A stretch of 64,000 nucleotides of DNA from Chitinophagaceae bacterium. GTDB taxonomy: Bacteria > Bacteroidota > Bacteroidia > Chitinophagales > Chitinophagaceae. The notes under the pieces were generated by a model. That model did not search any database, was not told where the DNA came from, and saw only the letters and a program-made list of their open reading frames with translations. A program made the translations under genes and the position numbers. Where the stretch lies: NCBI GenBank assembly GCA_016719815.1, contig JADJYK010000006.1, forward strand, positions 186,001 to 250,000, in the 5' to 3' direction. Shown piece after piece: positions 48,871-58,147 of this stretch. Each line of letters begins with the position of its first letter. Positions within the stretch are counted from its first letter, which is position 1.

Positions 48871-51714
48871 TTCAGGTTTCAGGTATTGTGCTGTAAAACT
48901 TTGCTTATTCTTTATTAACTCCTCCGGTGTTCCTTCAAATACAACTTTCCCTCCGCCATCACCACCTTCGGGGCCAATATCAATAACATGGTCGGCCACC
49001 TTTATTACATCCATATTATGTTCAATCACTAATACAGTATTTCCCCGGTCCACCAGTTTATTCAGCACATCCAGCAAGTGCTTAATGTCTTCAAAGTGCA
49101 AACCGGTTGTAGGTTCATCCAGTATATAAAAGGTTTTTCCTGTATCCCGTTTCGACAGCTCGGTTGAGAGCTTAACCCGTTGCGCTTCCCCCCCGCTTAG
49201 CGTTACCGCCGACTGCCCCAAAGTTATGTAGCCAAGCCCCACATCTTCCAGCACTTTAATTTTTCTGTAGAGATAAGGCACATTCTGAAAAAACTCGACA
49301 GCTTCTTCTACTGTCATCTCTAACACATCGGCAATAGATTTTCCTTTGTATCGAATCTCCAGTGTCTCCCGGTTATAGCGTTTACCATTACATTTTTCAC
49401 AATGCACATACACATCGGGCAGAAAGTTCATCTCTATTACCCGCATACCGCCGCCTTCACACACATCGCAGCGACCGTTCTTCACATTAAATGAGAAGCG
49501 TCCTGCATTGTATCCCCTGATTTTTGCCTCGGGCAGCGATGCAAACAAGGTTCTTATTTCTGTAAAGAATCCACAGTAAGTTGCAGGATTGCTTCTTGAG
49601 TACGACCAATTGGCGACTGGTCAATTTCTATCACTTTATCAATAAGTTCCAGGCCTTTTACCGATTTGTACTCTAATGGCATTGCTTTAGAACCATATGC
49701 ATGCTTAGACAGTATCGGGTACAACGTTTCATTTATTAAAGTAGACTTACCACTGCCGCTTACTCCAGTCACACAAATAAATTTGCCCAGCGGGAATTTT
49801 ACATCTACGTTTTGCAGGTTGTTTCCCTTTGCACCTTTAAGTTCTAAAAACTTGCCATTGCCTTTCCTTCTTTCTGCAGGCACTTCTATCTTTCTGTGGC
49901 CATTCAGGTATCCCGATGTTAATGTATCCAGTTTCAATAATTGAGCAGGCTCACCTTGTGCCACAATTCTTCCGCCATGATAACCTGCCTTCGGCCCGAT
50001 GTCTATCAAATGGTCAGCGGCTAGCATAATATCCTTATCATGCTCCACCACCAGCACACTATTACCAATGTCCCTAAGATTTTTCAATGCCTCAATCAGC
50101 CGGTGATTATCCCGTTGGTGCAAGCCAATTGATGGCTCATCAAGAATATAAGTAATGCCCTGCAGTTGCGAACCTATCTGTGTTGCAAGTCTGATCCGTT
50201 GCGATTCGCCTCCGCTTAACGTTTTAGAAGGCCTGTTCAATGAAAGATAAGTAAGCCCGACATCCAGCAAAAACTGTAATCTTTCCCTTATCTCTTTTAA
50301 AACATCTTTTGCAATCGCCTTTTTGCTTATTATCAAGCATCAGTTCAATACCATCAAACCAGGCTGCCAGGTTATCAAGATTCATATTACCCAGTTCGGC
50401 AACATTTCTTCCGTTAACCTTAAACCAAAGACTTTCTTTTTTAAGCCGGGCTCCACCACAACTCTCGCAGGGTTTTATGGTCATATAATCTTCCGTCCAC
50501 TCCCTTATTGCTTCACTGTAAGGATTGGCAAACCAGCGATACAGCATATTTATCACTCCTTCAAAGGGTGCAGAAGGGTCGAACTTGGCATTTTCAAAAT
50601 CTGCTTCAGCCTGTTCACCATCTTCATTTCCATACAACATTACATTCAGTTGTTTGGCCGGCAATTTTCCTACCGGAACAGTTAATGAAATCTTATGTTT
50701 CTTCGCTGCTTCTTTCGCCTGGCGAAAAACCCAGGCATCCCTTTCTTCCCCAAGGGGTGCAATACCACCTTCGCTGATGCTTAAAGAAGAATCGGTAATA
50801 ACGGCCTCCATATTAATCTGGTGCTTTGTGCCTAAGCCTTTGCATGAAGGACAGGCACCATAAGGAGAGTTAAATGAAAACGCATTAGGCGAAGGTTCTT
50901 CGTAGCTGATACCAGTATCTTCACACATCAGCAACTTTGAGTACTGAACAAATTTTGAATCATCAACCAACAGAAACATCAAATCTTTCCCCAATTTCAA
51001 CGTTTGCTGCACACTCTGACTAAGCCTTGCTTTTAAATCATCAGCAACCTGCAGCCTGTCAACAACAAGCTCTATATCATGGATAGCATACCTGTCCACA
51101 TGCATTTTGGGAACGATATCCTTTATCTCTCCATCCACCCTTACTTTTAAAAACCCTTTTTTGCGTATATCTTCAAACAACTCACGGTAATGCCCTTTTC
51201 GTCCACGAATCAATGGGGCAAGCAATACAATTTTCTTATTCTTATACTTCGTAAAGATATTCTCCACTATTTCTTCTTCACTCCATTTCACCATTCGCTT
51301 GCCTGTATTGTACGAATATGCCTCACCTATTCTTGCAAAAAGCAGACGAAGGAAATCATATATCTCTGTAACCGTTCCAACTGTAGAACGGGGATTTTTA
51401 TTTGTTGTTTTTTGCTCAATAGAAATTACTGGCGAAAGCCCGGTTATTTTATCAACATCAGGACGTTCCATATCGCCAATAAACTGGCGGGCATAAGCTC
51501 CGAATGTTTCCATGTAACGGCGCTGTCCTTCAGAGTAGATGGTATCGAAGGCAAGCGATGACTTTCCGCTGCCGCTGATTCCGGTAATAACGACCAATTT
51601 ATTTTTGGGAATGGAGATGTCTATATTCTTCAGATTATGCACCCTAGCCCCGAACACTTCTATCTGTTCTTGCCCCTGAGCTGTGTTTTCTGTATTTCTG
51701 ATTCCAGTTGCCAT
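48862..51714 (-). CDS. uvrA: Excinuclease ABC subunit A (two frameshifts)
   Basis: Restored about 950 aa, normal UvrA length. It is the damage-recognition ATPase of nucleotide excision repair. Motifs in order: VVITGISGSGKSSLAFDT (Walker A, first ABC half), FGAYARQFIG, zinc-site cysteines CPSCKGLG and CESCGGARL, LSGGESQRIRLATQIGS, a second Walker A CVTGVSGSGKSTLINET, zinc module GRCDVCEGGGM...CEKCNGKRY, and LSGGEAQRVKLSTEL. MATGIRN at 51714 is chosen over an earlier in-frame ATG because the upstream residues are not UvrA-like. One extra base at CC 50318-50319 (restores NKQKAIAKDV) and one missing near 49598 (restores GRTPRSNPATYCGFF) break the gene. A broken copy of a core repair gene argues for sequence error. 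Confidence 0.95.
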
Positions 51715-51793
51715 AACGACGAACGAAGATAAGTACAAAGCTTATCGTTTTTTTGCACTATTTTGTAAAACAATCAACAACCCGTTAACGTAT

Positions 51794-52324
51794 ATGTTTG
51801 GACTTTTTAAAAAGAAAAACCAGGGGGCCACCGTTACAGATTTTGTAACAATCAGCGAAACGGCAAAATGGCATAACCTCCTTGATAAATGGAAAGCTAA
51901 TCCGCAACTGATATTCATTTGCTGGTTTGAAGAAACCTATGATAAAACGGTTTCTTATTTTTCTCAAAACGAAGCCGACACCGGTACAATATTATTGGCA
52001 AGAGAAGCCGCTTCCCATCACCTTCACAACAAAACCGTTTTATTTACAGAGCACCATCCTTCAAAAATAAAAGAAGATGAATTATACGAAAAGCTGAACC
52101 TGCAAACTGTAACAGTTTGGTCATCATTAGACGAACCCATATTTGAAGCCTTTGGCGGCGGACGAATAATTGAGCTAATGAAAAAATTGGGTGTAGGCGA
52201 AAACGAACCAATACAGCATCAGATGATAAGCAATGCGATTGCCAATGCGCAGCATAAAATTGAAAAAAAACGGGTAACTGAACTATCTGCCCGTTCGCAA
52301 AAGGAATGGATTGAAAAAAATTAA
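51794..52324 (+). CDS. Hypothetical cytoplasmic protein, 176 aa
   Basis: Start at the ATG 51794 (MFGLFKKKNQGATVTDF), preferred to 51683, which would run into the uvrA start region. No signal peptide or membrane helix. It has a lysine-rich N-terminus, a WHNLLDKWKANPQLIFICWFEETY segment and an acidic/lysine-rich C-terminal helix (AQHKIEKKRVTELSARSQKEW). I do not recognise a characterised domain. Similar small proteins in Bacteroidota are sometimes labelled by weak similarity to SecA, which I would not rely on. It is divergent from uvrA and ends before the methionine promoter. Confidence 0.7.
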   Translation: MFGLFKKKNQGATVTDFVTISETAKWHNLLDKWKANPQLIFICWFEETYDKTVSYFSQNEADTGTILLAREAASHHLHNKTVLFTEHHPSKIKEDELYEKLNLQTVTVWSSLDEPIFEAFGGGRIIELMKKLGVGENEPIQHQMISNAIANAQHKIEKKRVTELSARSQKEWIEKN

Positions 52325-52398
52325 AGCCCTGAAACCTGCTTGCAGATGATATTCTACTAATAACCAAACATTCGTTTGCTGAATTTTTTGAAACAATA

Positions 52399-52431
52399 TT
52401 TGGAAACAAAAAAAATGAACTCTTATCTTTG
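52399..52431 (+). promoter_or_regulatory. Promoter of the methionine operon
   Basis: TTTG (52399-52402), 21 nt, TATCTTTG (52424-52431): exact -33 and -7 elements of the Bacteroidota housekeeping promoter with typical spacing. Transcription would start near 52438, just before the SAM-I riboswitch. This is the best-matching promoter in the window. Confidence 0.8.
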
Positions 52432-52450
52432 CACCAGTTCTTTACGGAAA

Positions 52451-52579
52451 CTTATCAAGAAAGGCTGAGGGTAATGGCCCGATGAAGCCTTGACAACCTA
52501 CTTTATTTTGTTCCTTGTCATTCCGAACGAAGTGAGGAAAGGTGCTAATTCCACCCCGATAACAATCGGGACAGATAAG
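52451..52579 (+). promoter_or_regulatory. SAM-I (S-box) riboswitch aptamer
   Basis: Conserved S-box elements are present in order: P1 5' strand CTTATC (52451), AAGAAAGGCTGAGGG, ATGGCCCGATGAAGCC, ACAACC, a P3 arm with an insertion of about 40 nt, AAAGGTGCTAATTCC, a P4 hairpin CCCGAT-AACA-ATCGGG, and P1 3' strand GATAAG (52574-52579). It binds S-adenosylmethionine and represses methionine synthesis genes. It has one extra nucleotide in GAGGGTAATGGCCC compared with the usual GAGGGAxTGGCCC. The downstream genes (metY, metX, hom) fit exactly. Confidence 0.93.
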
Positions 52580-52617
52580 TCAGATTAACAGCTTCAACAT
52601 ATCTTTCTCAATATATT

Positions 52618-52650
52618 AAAAGCTCATCTGATTTATCGGGTGAGCTTTTT
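52618..52650 (+). terminator. Riboswitch-controlled terminator with matching antiterminator
   Basis: Stem AAAAGCTCATCTGA/TCGGGTGAGCTTTT (with G-U pairs), loop TTTA, and T tract to 52650. The P1 3' strand plus following bases GATAAGTCAGAT (52574-52585) can pair with ATCTGATTTATC (52626-52637), over 12 positions with one G-U. SAM binding sequesters GATAAG in P1 and lets the terminator form; without SAM the antiterminator forms. The control is therefore transcriptional. Confidence 0.85.
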
Positions 52651-52760
52651 ATTCCCCTCCTCTCCCTTCGAGAGGCCGGATAAGTTCCCCGATAACCTTT
52701 TTTTGGTAAGTGATGTAAAAAATGTCTAACAACTTTTCATCATGTTTAAAACCAAAGAAG

Positions 52761-52931
52761 ATGAACAAACAACATCAAATCAAGAACAACAGTCCCTGTA
52801 AAAATTGCAGCAGCAACCCGAATTTGGCTTCAGCATCAGACACAAACAGTCATTCGGCTGAAAAAACTTTTAACATTTACGAAAGCAGAAAAAAGATAAT
52901 TAATTTGGAAATGACATTAAAAGCCGACTAA
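52761..52931 (+). CDS. Possible small ORF, 56 aa, in the methionine leader
   Basis: ATG at 52761 (MNKQHQIKNN), preceded by the purine-rich AAAGAAG; an in-frame ATG at 52722 is also possible. It contains SPCKNCSSNPN and a lysine-rich C-terminus and resembles no family I know. Both this ORF and the cysteine-rich one at 52947 begin with the same 11 bases, ATGAACAAACA, so one may be a duplicate of the other's start region. It may be translated as part of the leader, or be chance. Confidence 0.35.
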   Translation: MNKQHQIKNNSPCKNCSSNPNLASASDTNSHSAEKTFNIYESRKKIINLEMTLKAD

Positions 52932-52946
52932 TTTTATCGGGTAATT

Positions 52947-53024
52947 ATGAACAAACAGACAACATACACTATTTCACTCAGCACAATTTCAATGTGCATC
53001 TGTTGTCATTGTTGTATGCCGTAA
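52947..53024 (+). CDS. Cysteine-rich leader peptide, 25 aa
   Basis: Short ORF starting MNKQTT and ending ISMCICCHCCMP: five cysteines in seven residues, just before the stop. It lies 91 bp upstream of metY, whose enzyme uses reduced sulfur. Its stop codon sits in the loop of a hairpin (53016-53029). This is the layout of a leader peptide whose ribosome stalls when Cys-tRNA is short, so translation would report cysteine supply to downstream sulfur genes. It is too short to be annotated by standard gene finders. Function is inferred; no experimental homologue is known to me in this phylum. Confidence 0.55.
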   Translation: MNKQTTYTISLSTISMCICCHCCMP

Positions 53025-53061
53025 GGCATCCATATTATTCTTTCCCGATGGGCCCGGCCCA
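53016..53061 (+). promoter_or_regulatory. Two hairpins after the cysteine-rich leader ORF
   Basis: Hairpin 1: ATGCC-GTAA-GGCAT (53016-53029), with the leader stop TAA in its loop. Hairpin 2: TGGGC-CCG-GCCCA (53049-53061), followed by the weak T-rich ATCTTTTA. They could be an attenuator responding to ribosome position on the leader ORF. Confidence 0.45.
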
Positions 53062-53114
53062 ATCTTTTACTGCTTACATTTTAATTACAAACATTCTAAA
53101 CACATAAGATATTT

Positions 53115-54440
53115 ATGAGCAACAATCAACGTTTTGAAACACTTCAGTTACATGCAGGACAACAAATAGACCCAACAACAAACTCAAGAGCTGTTCCTGT
53201 GTACCAAACTACATCTTACGGATTCAAAAATGCCACACATGCGGCCAACCTGTTTGGATTAAAAGAGTTTGGCAACATCTATACCCGCATCATGAATCCG
53301 ACAACGGATGTATTTGAACAACGCATAGCGGCATTGGAGGGTGGTGTCGCTGCGGTGGCGACAGGCTCCGGCCAGGCAGCACAGTTTCTGGCACTGAATA
53401 ATATTTTACAGGCAGGAGATAATTTTATTTCTACCTCTTACCTGTATGGCGGCACATACAATCAGTTCAAAGTGGCGTTTAAACGTCTTGGCATTGAAGT
53501 ACGCTTTGCCGACGGCGACGATGCTGAAAGCTTTGTAAAGCATATTGATAAAAACACGAAAGCAATATACCTTGAAACAATCGGAAACCCACGTCTCAAT
53601 ATTCCCGACTTTCAAAAATTCGCAGCACTGGCCAAAGAATATGATTTACCATTAGTAGTGGACAATACTTTTGGCGCCGGTGGTTATTTGTTTCGTCCGC
53701 TGGAGCATGGCGCAAACATTGTGGTTGAATCTGCCACAAAATGGATTGGCGGTCATGGCACAACTATCGGCGGAGTGATTATTGATGGAGGCAATTACAA
53801 CTGGGGCAACGGAAAATTTTCGCAGTTTACTGAACCGTCAGAAGGTTATCATGGGTTGAAATTCTGGGATGTGTTTGGCGAAGGCAATCCGCTTGGCCTT
53901 CCCAACATTGCTTTTGCCATCCGTGCAAGGGTTGAAGGTCTGAGAGATTTTGGCACATCACAAAGTCCGTTTAATTCCTTCCTGCTGCTGCAAGGTTTGG
54001 AAACACTCAGTCTCCGTGTACAACGCCATATTGATAATGCACAGGCTTTAGCTCAATGGCTCGAAGAACACCCGCTGGTAGATTTCGTAAATTACCCGGG
54101 ATTAAAATCAAGCCCTTATCATGAGCTGGCCAGTAAGTACTTAAGTAATGGCTTTGGCGGCGTACTGAATTTTGGTGTAAAAGGAACAAAGGAAAATGCC
54201 AGTAAGTTTATTGATTCGCTACAATTGGTAAGCCATCTTGCCAATGTAGGTGATGCCAAAACACTGGCCATCCATCCTGCATCAACCACACATGAACAGT
54301 TAAGCGCCGAAGAACAAGTGGCTGCAGGTGTATTGCCCAACCAGGTTCGCATTAGTGTCGGCATTGAACATATTGAAGATATAAAAGCAGACTTTGAGCA
54401 GGCTTTTGAAAAAGTATTTGCAAAAGAAATAGCAAGATAA
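53115..54440 (+). CDS. metY: O-acetylhomoserine sulfhydrylase (O-acetylhomoserine aminocarboxypropyltransferase)
   Basis: 441 aa, Cys/Met-metabolism PLP enzyme. It makes homocysteine from O-acetylhomoserine and sulfide. Motifs: FETLQLHAGQQIDPTTNSRAVPVYQTTSY start, YTRIMNPTTDVFEQRIAALEGGV, GSGQAAQFLALN, DNTFGAGGYLFRPLEHGA, and the PLP lysine in ESATKWIGGHGTTIGG near 212. The length of about 440 aa and the internal insertion after the PLP lysine fit the MetY class rather than MetB. First structural gene after the leader region; metX follows after 1 bp. Confidence 0.93.
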   Translation: MSNNQRFETLQLHAGQQIDPTTNSRAVPVYQTTSYGFKNATHAANLFGLKEFGNIYTRIMNPTTDVFEQRIAALEGGVAAVATGSGQAAQFLALNNILQAGDNFISTSYLYGGTYNQFKVAFKRLGIEVRFADGDDAESFVKHIDKNTKAIYLETIGNPRLNIPDFQKFAALAKEYDLPLVVDNTFGAGGYLFRPLEHGANIVVESATKWIGGHGTTIGGVIIDGGNYNWGNGKFSQFTEPSEGYHGLKFWDVFGEGNPLGLPNIAFAIRARVEGLRDFGTSQSPFNSFLLLQGLETLSLRVQRHIDNAQALAQWLEEHPLVDFVNYPGLKSSPYHELASKYLSNGFGGVLNFGVKGTKENASKFIDSLQLVSHLANVGDAKTLAIHPASTTHEQLSAEEQVAAGVLPNQVRISVGIEHIEDIKADFEQAFEKVFAKEIAR

Positions 54441-54441
54441 T

Positions 54442-55500
54442 ATGACCTCTGTTTTTAATTATAAGCAGTCTTTTACGTTAGAGTCAGGTGAAACCCTTCC
54501 GGGTTTCCACCTGGCCTATACAACGCATGGCAAACTAAACGTAACAAAAGATAATGTTGTATGGATTTTTCATGCACTTACAGCTAATAGCAATCCTGTT
54601 GAATGGTGGCCAGGTCTTGTGGGGGATGGAAAATATTTTGACCCCGCAAAGTACTTTATCATTTGTGTTAACAAACCGGGAAGCCCGTATGGAAGTATCT
54701 CACCGCTTAGCAATAACCCGCTAACCAACCAACCCTATTATCATAAGTTTCCGGTATTTTCTATCAGAGATATGATAAAAACATATCAGCACCTGAAAGA
54801 GCATCTTGGGATAAGTAAAATTCTGATTGGCTTAGGCGGAAGTACAGGTGGTATGCAGTTACTCGAATGGGCGATTGAAGAACCCGAAGCATTTGAGTAT
54901 ATAGTGCCCATTGCCACAAATGCTATTTTGTCACCGTGGGGCATTGCATTTAACACCTCACAACGCATGGCGATTGAAGCGGACAGCACATGGCTGGATC
55001 AACGAGCAGATGCCGGGCAAAAAGGACTTGCAGCGGCAAGAGCAATAGCATTGCTCTCATACAGACATTATAACGGATACGGCATTACACAAAGAAGAGA
55101 CAAAGCTGTTGTCCCATTGAGCAAGGAAACGAAATATGCTGCAGATAATTATCAACGCTACCAGGGTATAAAATTGATTAACCGTTTCAATGCGCTTTGC
55201 TATTACCGCTTATCGCAAAGCATGGACAGTCACGATGTGGGAAGAAACAGAAACGGTGTGGAAATTGCCTTAAAAAAAATCAAAGCCAGAACATTGATAA
55301 TTGGTATTACATCAGACGTATTGTATCCCATTACAGAACAGGAATTTCTAAAGCAGCAAATACCCGAAGCAGAATTACTTGCTATTTCAAGTGATTTTGG
55401 GCATGACGGATTCTTACTTGAATTTAAAAAAATTGAATCTGCCCTCAGAAAATTTATTGATGAACAAAGAACATTTCATTTAAAAATTGTGAACGAATAA
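54442..55500 (+). CDS. metX: Homoserine O-acetyltransferase
   Basis: 352 aa, alpha/beta-hydrolase fold. FHALTANSNPVEWWPGLVG (oxyanion-hole region near 35), CVNKPGSPYGSISP, the nucleophile elbow GLGGSTGGMQLLEW (Ser near 132), and DFGHDGFLLE with catalytic His near 326 and Asp in TSDVLYP near 297. The elbow reads GGSTGG, where most MetX have GGSMGG. It acetylates homoserine to feed MetY. It starts 1 bp after the metY stop, so is translationally coupled. Full length. Confidence 0.93.
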   Translation: MTSVFNYKQSFTLESGETLPGFHLAYTTHGKLNVTKDNVVWIFHALTANSNPVEWWPGLVGDGKYFDPAKYFIICVNKPGSPYGSISPLSNNPLTNQPYYHKFPVFSIRDMIKTYQHLKEHLGISKILIGLGGSTGGMQLLEWAIEEPEAFEYIVPIATNAILSPWGIAFNTSQRMAIEADSTWLDQRADAGQKGLAAARAIALLSYRHYNGYGITQRRDKAVVPLSKETKYAADNYQRYQGIKLINRFNALCYYRLSQSMDSHDVGRNRNGVEIALKKIKARTLIIGITSDVLYPITEQEFLKQQIPEAELLAISSDFGHDGFLLEFKKIESALRKFIDEQRTFHLKIVNE

Positions 55501-55503
55501 AAT

Positions 55504-56760
55504 ATGGAAACACATAAACAATTAACAATCGGACTTTTTGGATTTGGTGTGGTTGGCGAAGGCCTTTACAAAGTGTTACAACAAACCCCTTCATTAAAGG
55601 CAAACATCAAAAAAATCTGTATCAAGAACTATGAAAAAAAGAGAAATGCTCCTGCTTCGCTTTTTACAACAGATAAGAACGAACTGCTGAACGACAGGGA
55701 TATTAATGTTATTGTTGAGGTAATTGATGATGCTGATGCTGCTTTCGACATAGTAACCACCGCCTTAACAAATGGCAAAGATGTGGTAAGTGCCAGTAAA
55801 AAAATGATTGCAGAGCATTTACCTGCATTACTGGAATTGCAGGAAAAAACAGGTCAGTCTTTACTATACGAAGCCGCTGCCTGCGCTTCAATTCCGGTGA
55901 TAAGAAACCTTGAAGAGTATTACGACAACGACCTCCTGCATTCCATAAAAGCGATTGTAAACGGTTCAACCAATTTCATTCTCACAAAAATATTTGAAGA
56001 AGGTCTTGATTTCAAGCAGGCTTTGATACTTGCCCAGCAGTTGGGTTTTGCAGAAAGTAACCCTAAGCTTGATGTGGAAGGCTATGATGCAGTAAACAAG
56101 TGGGCATTCCTGCTTACACATGCCTACGGAATTATTGAATCTCCTGAAAATATATTGTTCAACGGCATTCAAAATGTGCATGCCGCTGATGCGACAGTTG
56201 CAAAAGAAAAAGTGCAGGCCATCAAACTTGTGGCGCAGGCACAAAAGTTAAAGAATGGAGGAGTGGCCGCATTTGTATTGCCACAGTTTGTGAAACAAGA
56301 TGACCACCTGGCTTTTGTCAAAAACGAATACAACGGTGTAGTTATTGAAAGCGGTTTTGCTGATAAACAGTTCTTTTATGGAAAAGGTGCCGGTAGCTTT
56401 CCCACTGCTTCAGCAGTATTGAGTGATATTGCCGCTTTGAGGTATCACTATCGTTATGAGTACAAGAAACTATATCATCACAAACCTCACCAGTTGAACA
56501 ACAATGTATTCCTGAAGATCTTTGTAAGTTTCGATGATATTTCATTTATTCCCCGTGAACGTTTTGAATGGATTGAAGAATGGCATGCCCAGGAAGAACG
56601 TAAATATCTTATTGGAGTAATATCATTTGACGAGCTGAAGCAAAACAACTGGTGGAAAGAAAACAACACTTCCCTTATACTAACAACCGATCCTGTAATA
56701 GAAGACATAGAAGTGAAAAGTTTAAAAAAGAGAAGCCTTGAACTGGCTGGCATACTTTAA
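55504..56760 (+). CDS. hom: Homoserine dehydrogenase
   Basis: 418 aa. Rossmann NAD(P) motif GLFGFGVVGEGL near 10, nucleotide-binding domain to about 120, then the catalytic domain with KAIVNGSTNFILTKI near 150 and DVEGYDAVNKWAFLL near 195 (substrate-binding Lys region). The C-terminal segment (about 325-405) can accommodate a small ACT-like regulatory domain (VFLKIFVSFDDIS). It makes homoserine from aspartate semialdehyde, the precursor for MetX. The gene follows metX by 3 bp, so all three genes share riboswitch control. The start METHKQLTIG is unambiguous. Confidence 0.92.
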   Translation: METHKQLTIGLFGFGVVGEGLYKVLQQTPSLKANIKKICIKNYEKKRNAPASLFTTDKNELLNDRDINVIVEVIDDADAAFDIVTTALTNGKDVVSASKKMIAEHLPALLELQEKTGQSLLYEAAACASIPVIRNLEEYYDNDLLHSIKAIVNGSTNFILTKIFEEGLDFKQALILAQQLGFAESNPKLDVEGYDAVNKWAFLLTHAYGIIESPENILFNGIQNVHAADATVAKEKVQAIKLVAQAQKLKNGGVAAFVLPQFVKQDDHLAFVKNEYNGVVIESGFADKQFFYGKGAGSFPTASAVLSDIAALRYHYRYEYKKLYHHKPHQLNNNVFLKIFVSFDDISFIPRERFEWIEEWHAQEERKYLIGVISFDELKQNNWWKENNTSLILTTDPVIEDIEVKSLKKRSLELAGIL

Positions 56761-56788
56761 CAGTTCAACCGGCTATCATCCTAAAGAA

Positions 56789-58063
56789 TTACGGATGAAA
56801 CCCCTTTTTAGTTTTAGAACTGTCCGCAATCAGAACTCTTTTCAGAAAAAGCCAAAGTAAACCGGTTATAAATAATTCTGTAATGAAAATAGCTATTACC
56901 GTCCCAACTGACTCAAAAGCAGAAGATAGTATAACATTAGCAAGAATGTTTACCAGAAGACCCGCCGTAAAAACAGCAGCGTAAGTTTTATTTTTTTCAT
57001 ATGCAAGCAATACCAGGGCCGGCGGCAGATTAAGGCAGATCACAGGCAGTATGATACAAAGCATCCGCAGAATGAAAATCGATTCCGGGTTTGCATCATT
57101 AATAAAGAAAGAAAGTACTTGCGGTGCAATAACCCAAACAAGTGTGCAACCCACAATTACCAAAGCAAAAAAAGGAGTAAAGAATTTCTTAAAAAACCTG
57201 AACAGAACTCTTTTCGACTGGCTTGCAGCACGACATACGCCAGGAAATACAGCCTGTGAGAAAATACTCAATGCGTATTTCATAGTAAAAAAGACTCTTT
57301 CAGCAACACTGAAATACCCGGCAGTGAAGTCATTGGTAAAAATTCTCAAAATAAACAGGTTCCCGTATTGCATTATGTTCATCGAAATATTGGAAGCTGT
57401 AATATGCCAACCTGCTTTTATTTCTATCAATATTTCATTTAGGGCTGGCCATCTCCAACTCAGATTGAACTTCTTGTAAACAAAAAAAATGCTTGTCACA
57501 CCTGAAAAAAACAACCCCATCCCCATGAAGAAAAGATACTGCCAGCTATCTCCGGAATTGTTAATGAACAGAAGAATAAGCACCACAAATATGATTCTTG
57601 AAGCTAATGACGCAGCAGCAATCCATTGCATTTTTTCAACTCCTTGCAAAAACCAAATAGGCTGTAGTGCATATCCTATAACATAAACATATGCCAATAT
57701 ATATACCACAAAATTCTCTCGTACAAAAGGAAGCAGAAAATATAATAAGAGCAAAACGATTAAAGCCACAGTAATAAGCAGTGATTTTATGATATAAACC
57801 TTTGAAAACAGACTTGACAATAAATCTGTGTCAGCTACATTAAGCGAAACGGTTTTTGTTGATGACTGGTTAAAATGATAATCAGTGAATGTAGCGAGGT
57901 AATTAACCACAACCTGTGCTACGGCAATCACACCAAACTGGACAATCCCTATTCGTGAAATCACAAACGGGATAACCACTAATTGCAGAAGAGAATTAAT
58001 AACCTGTACTACCCCAAGGGAGAAGAAATTCTTAAAAAAAATTCTTGTAATAATTACAGGCAT
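56789..58063 (-). CDS. Oligosaccharide flippase/polysaccharide export membrane protein (Wzx-like)
   Basis: 424 aa with about 12-14 hydrophobic segments spread over its length and the MATE/MOP-superfamily start (FFKNFFSLGVVQVINSLLQLVVIPFVISRIGIVQFG). Polysaccharide-biosynthesis flippases translocate lipid-linked sugar repeat units for O-antigen or capsule. No glycosyltransferases are adjacent, so its partner pathway is not visible here. Convergent with hom; no clear terminator in the 28-bp gap. Full length. Confidence 0.85.
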   Translation of the reverse strand: MPVIITRIFFKNFFSLGVVQVINSLLQLVVIPFVISRIGIVQFGVIAVAQVVVNYLATFTDYHFNQSSTKTVSLNVADTDLLSSLFSKVYIIKSLLITVALIVLLLLYFLLPFVRENFVVYILAYVYVIGYALQPIWFLQGVEKMQWIAAASLASRIIFVVLILLFINNSGDSWQYLFFMGMGLFFSGVTSIFFVYKKFNLSWRWPALNEILIEIKAGWHITASNISMNIMQYGNLFILRIFTNDFTAGYFSVAERVFFTMKYALSIFSQAVFPGVCRAASQSKRVLFRFFKKFFTPFFALVIVGCTLVWVIAPQVLSFFINDANPESIFILRMLCIILPVICLNLPPALVLLAYEKNKTYAAVFTAGLLVNILANVILSSAFESVGTVIAIFITELFITGLLWLFLKRVLIADSSKTKKGFHP

Positions 58064-58102
58064 AGAGGTATAAAGATAAGAACGCCTGTTTTCAGAAAGT
58101 TA

Positions 58103-58138
58103 CAAAAAAAGAGAAGCAATCTTGTGATTACCTCTCTT
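58103..58138 (-). terminator. Rho-independent terminator after tRNA-Pro
   Basis: On the minus strand a 12-bp stem including two G-U pairs (58126-58137 with 58110-58121) and loop ACAA is followed by a run of seven T. It lies 11 bp beyond the tRNA 3' end. Confidence 0.8.
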
Positions 58139-58147
58139 CAATTTCTG

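Noticed and set aside
48862..51714. uvrA as a genuine pseudogene
   Set aside because: Two one-base changes restore a full-length protein with every ATPase and zinc motif intact; sequence error is simpler given the window-wide pattern.
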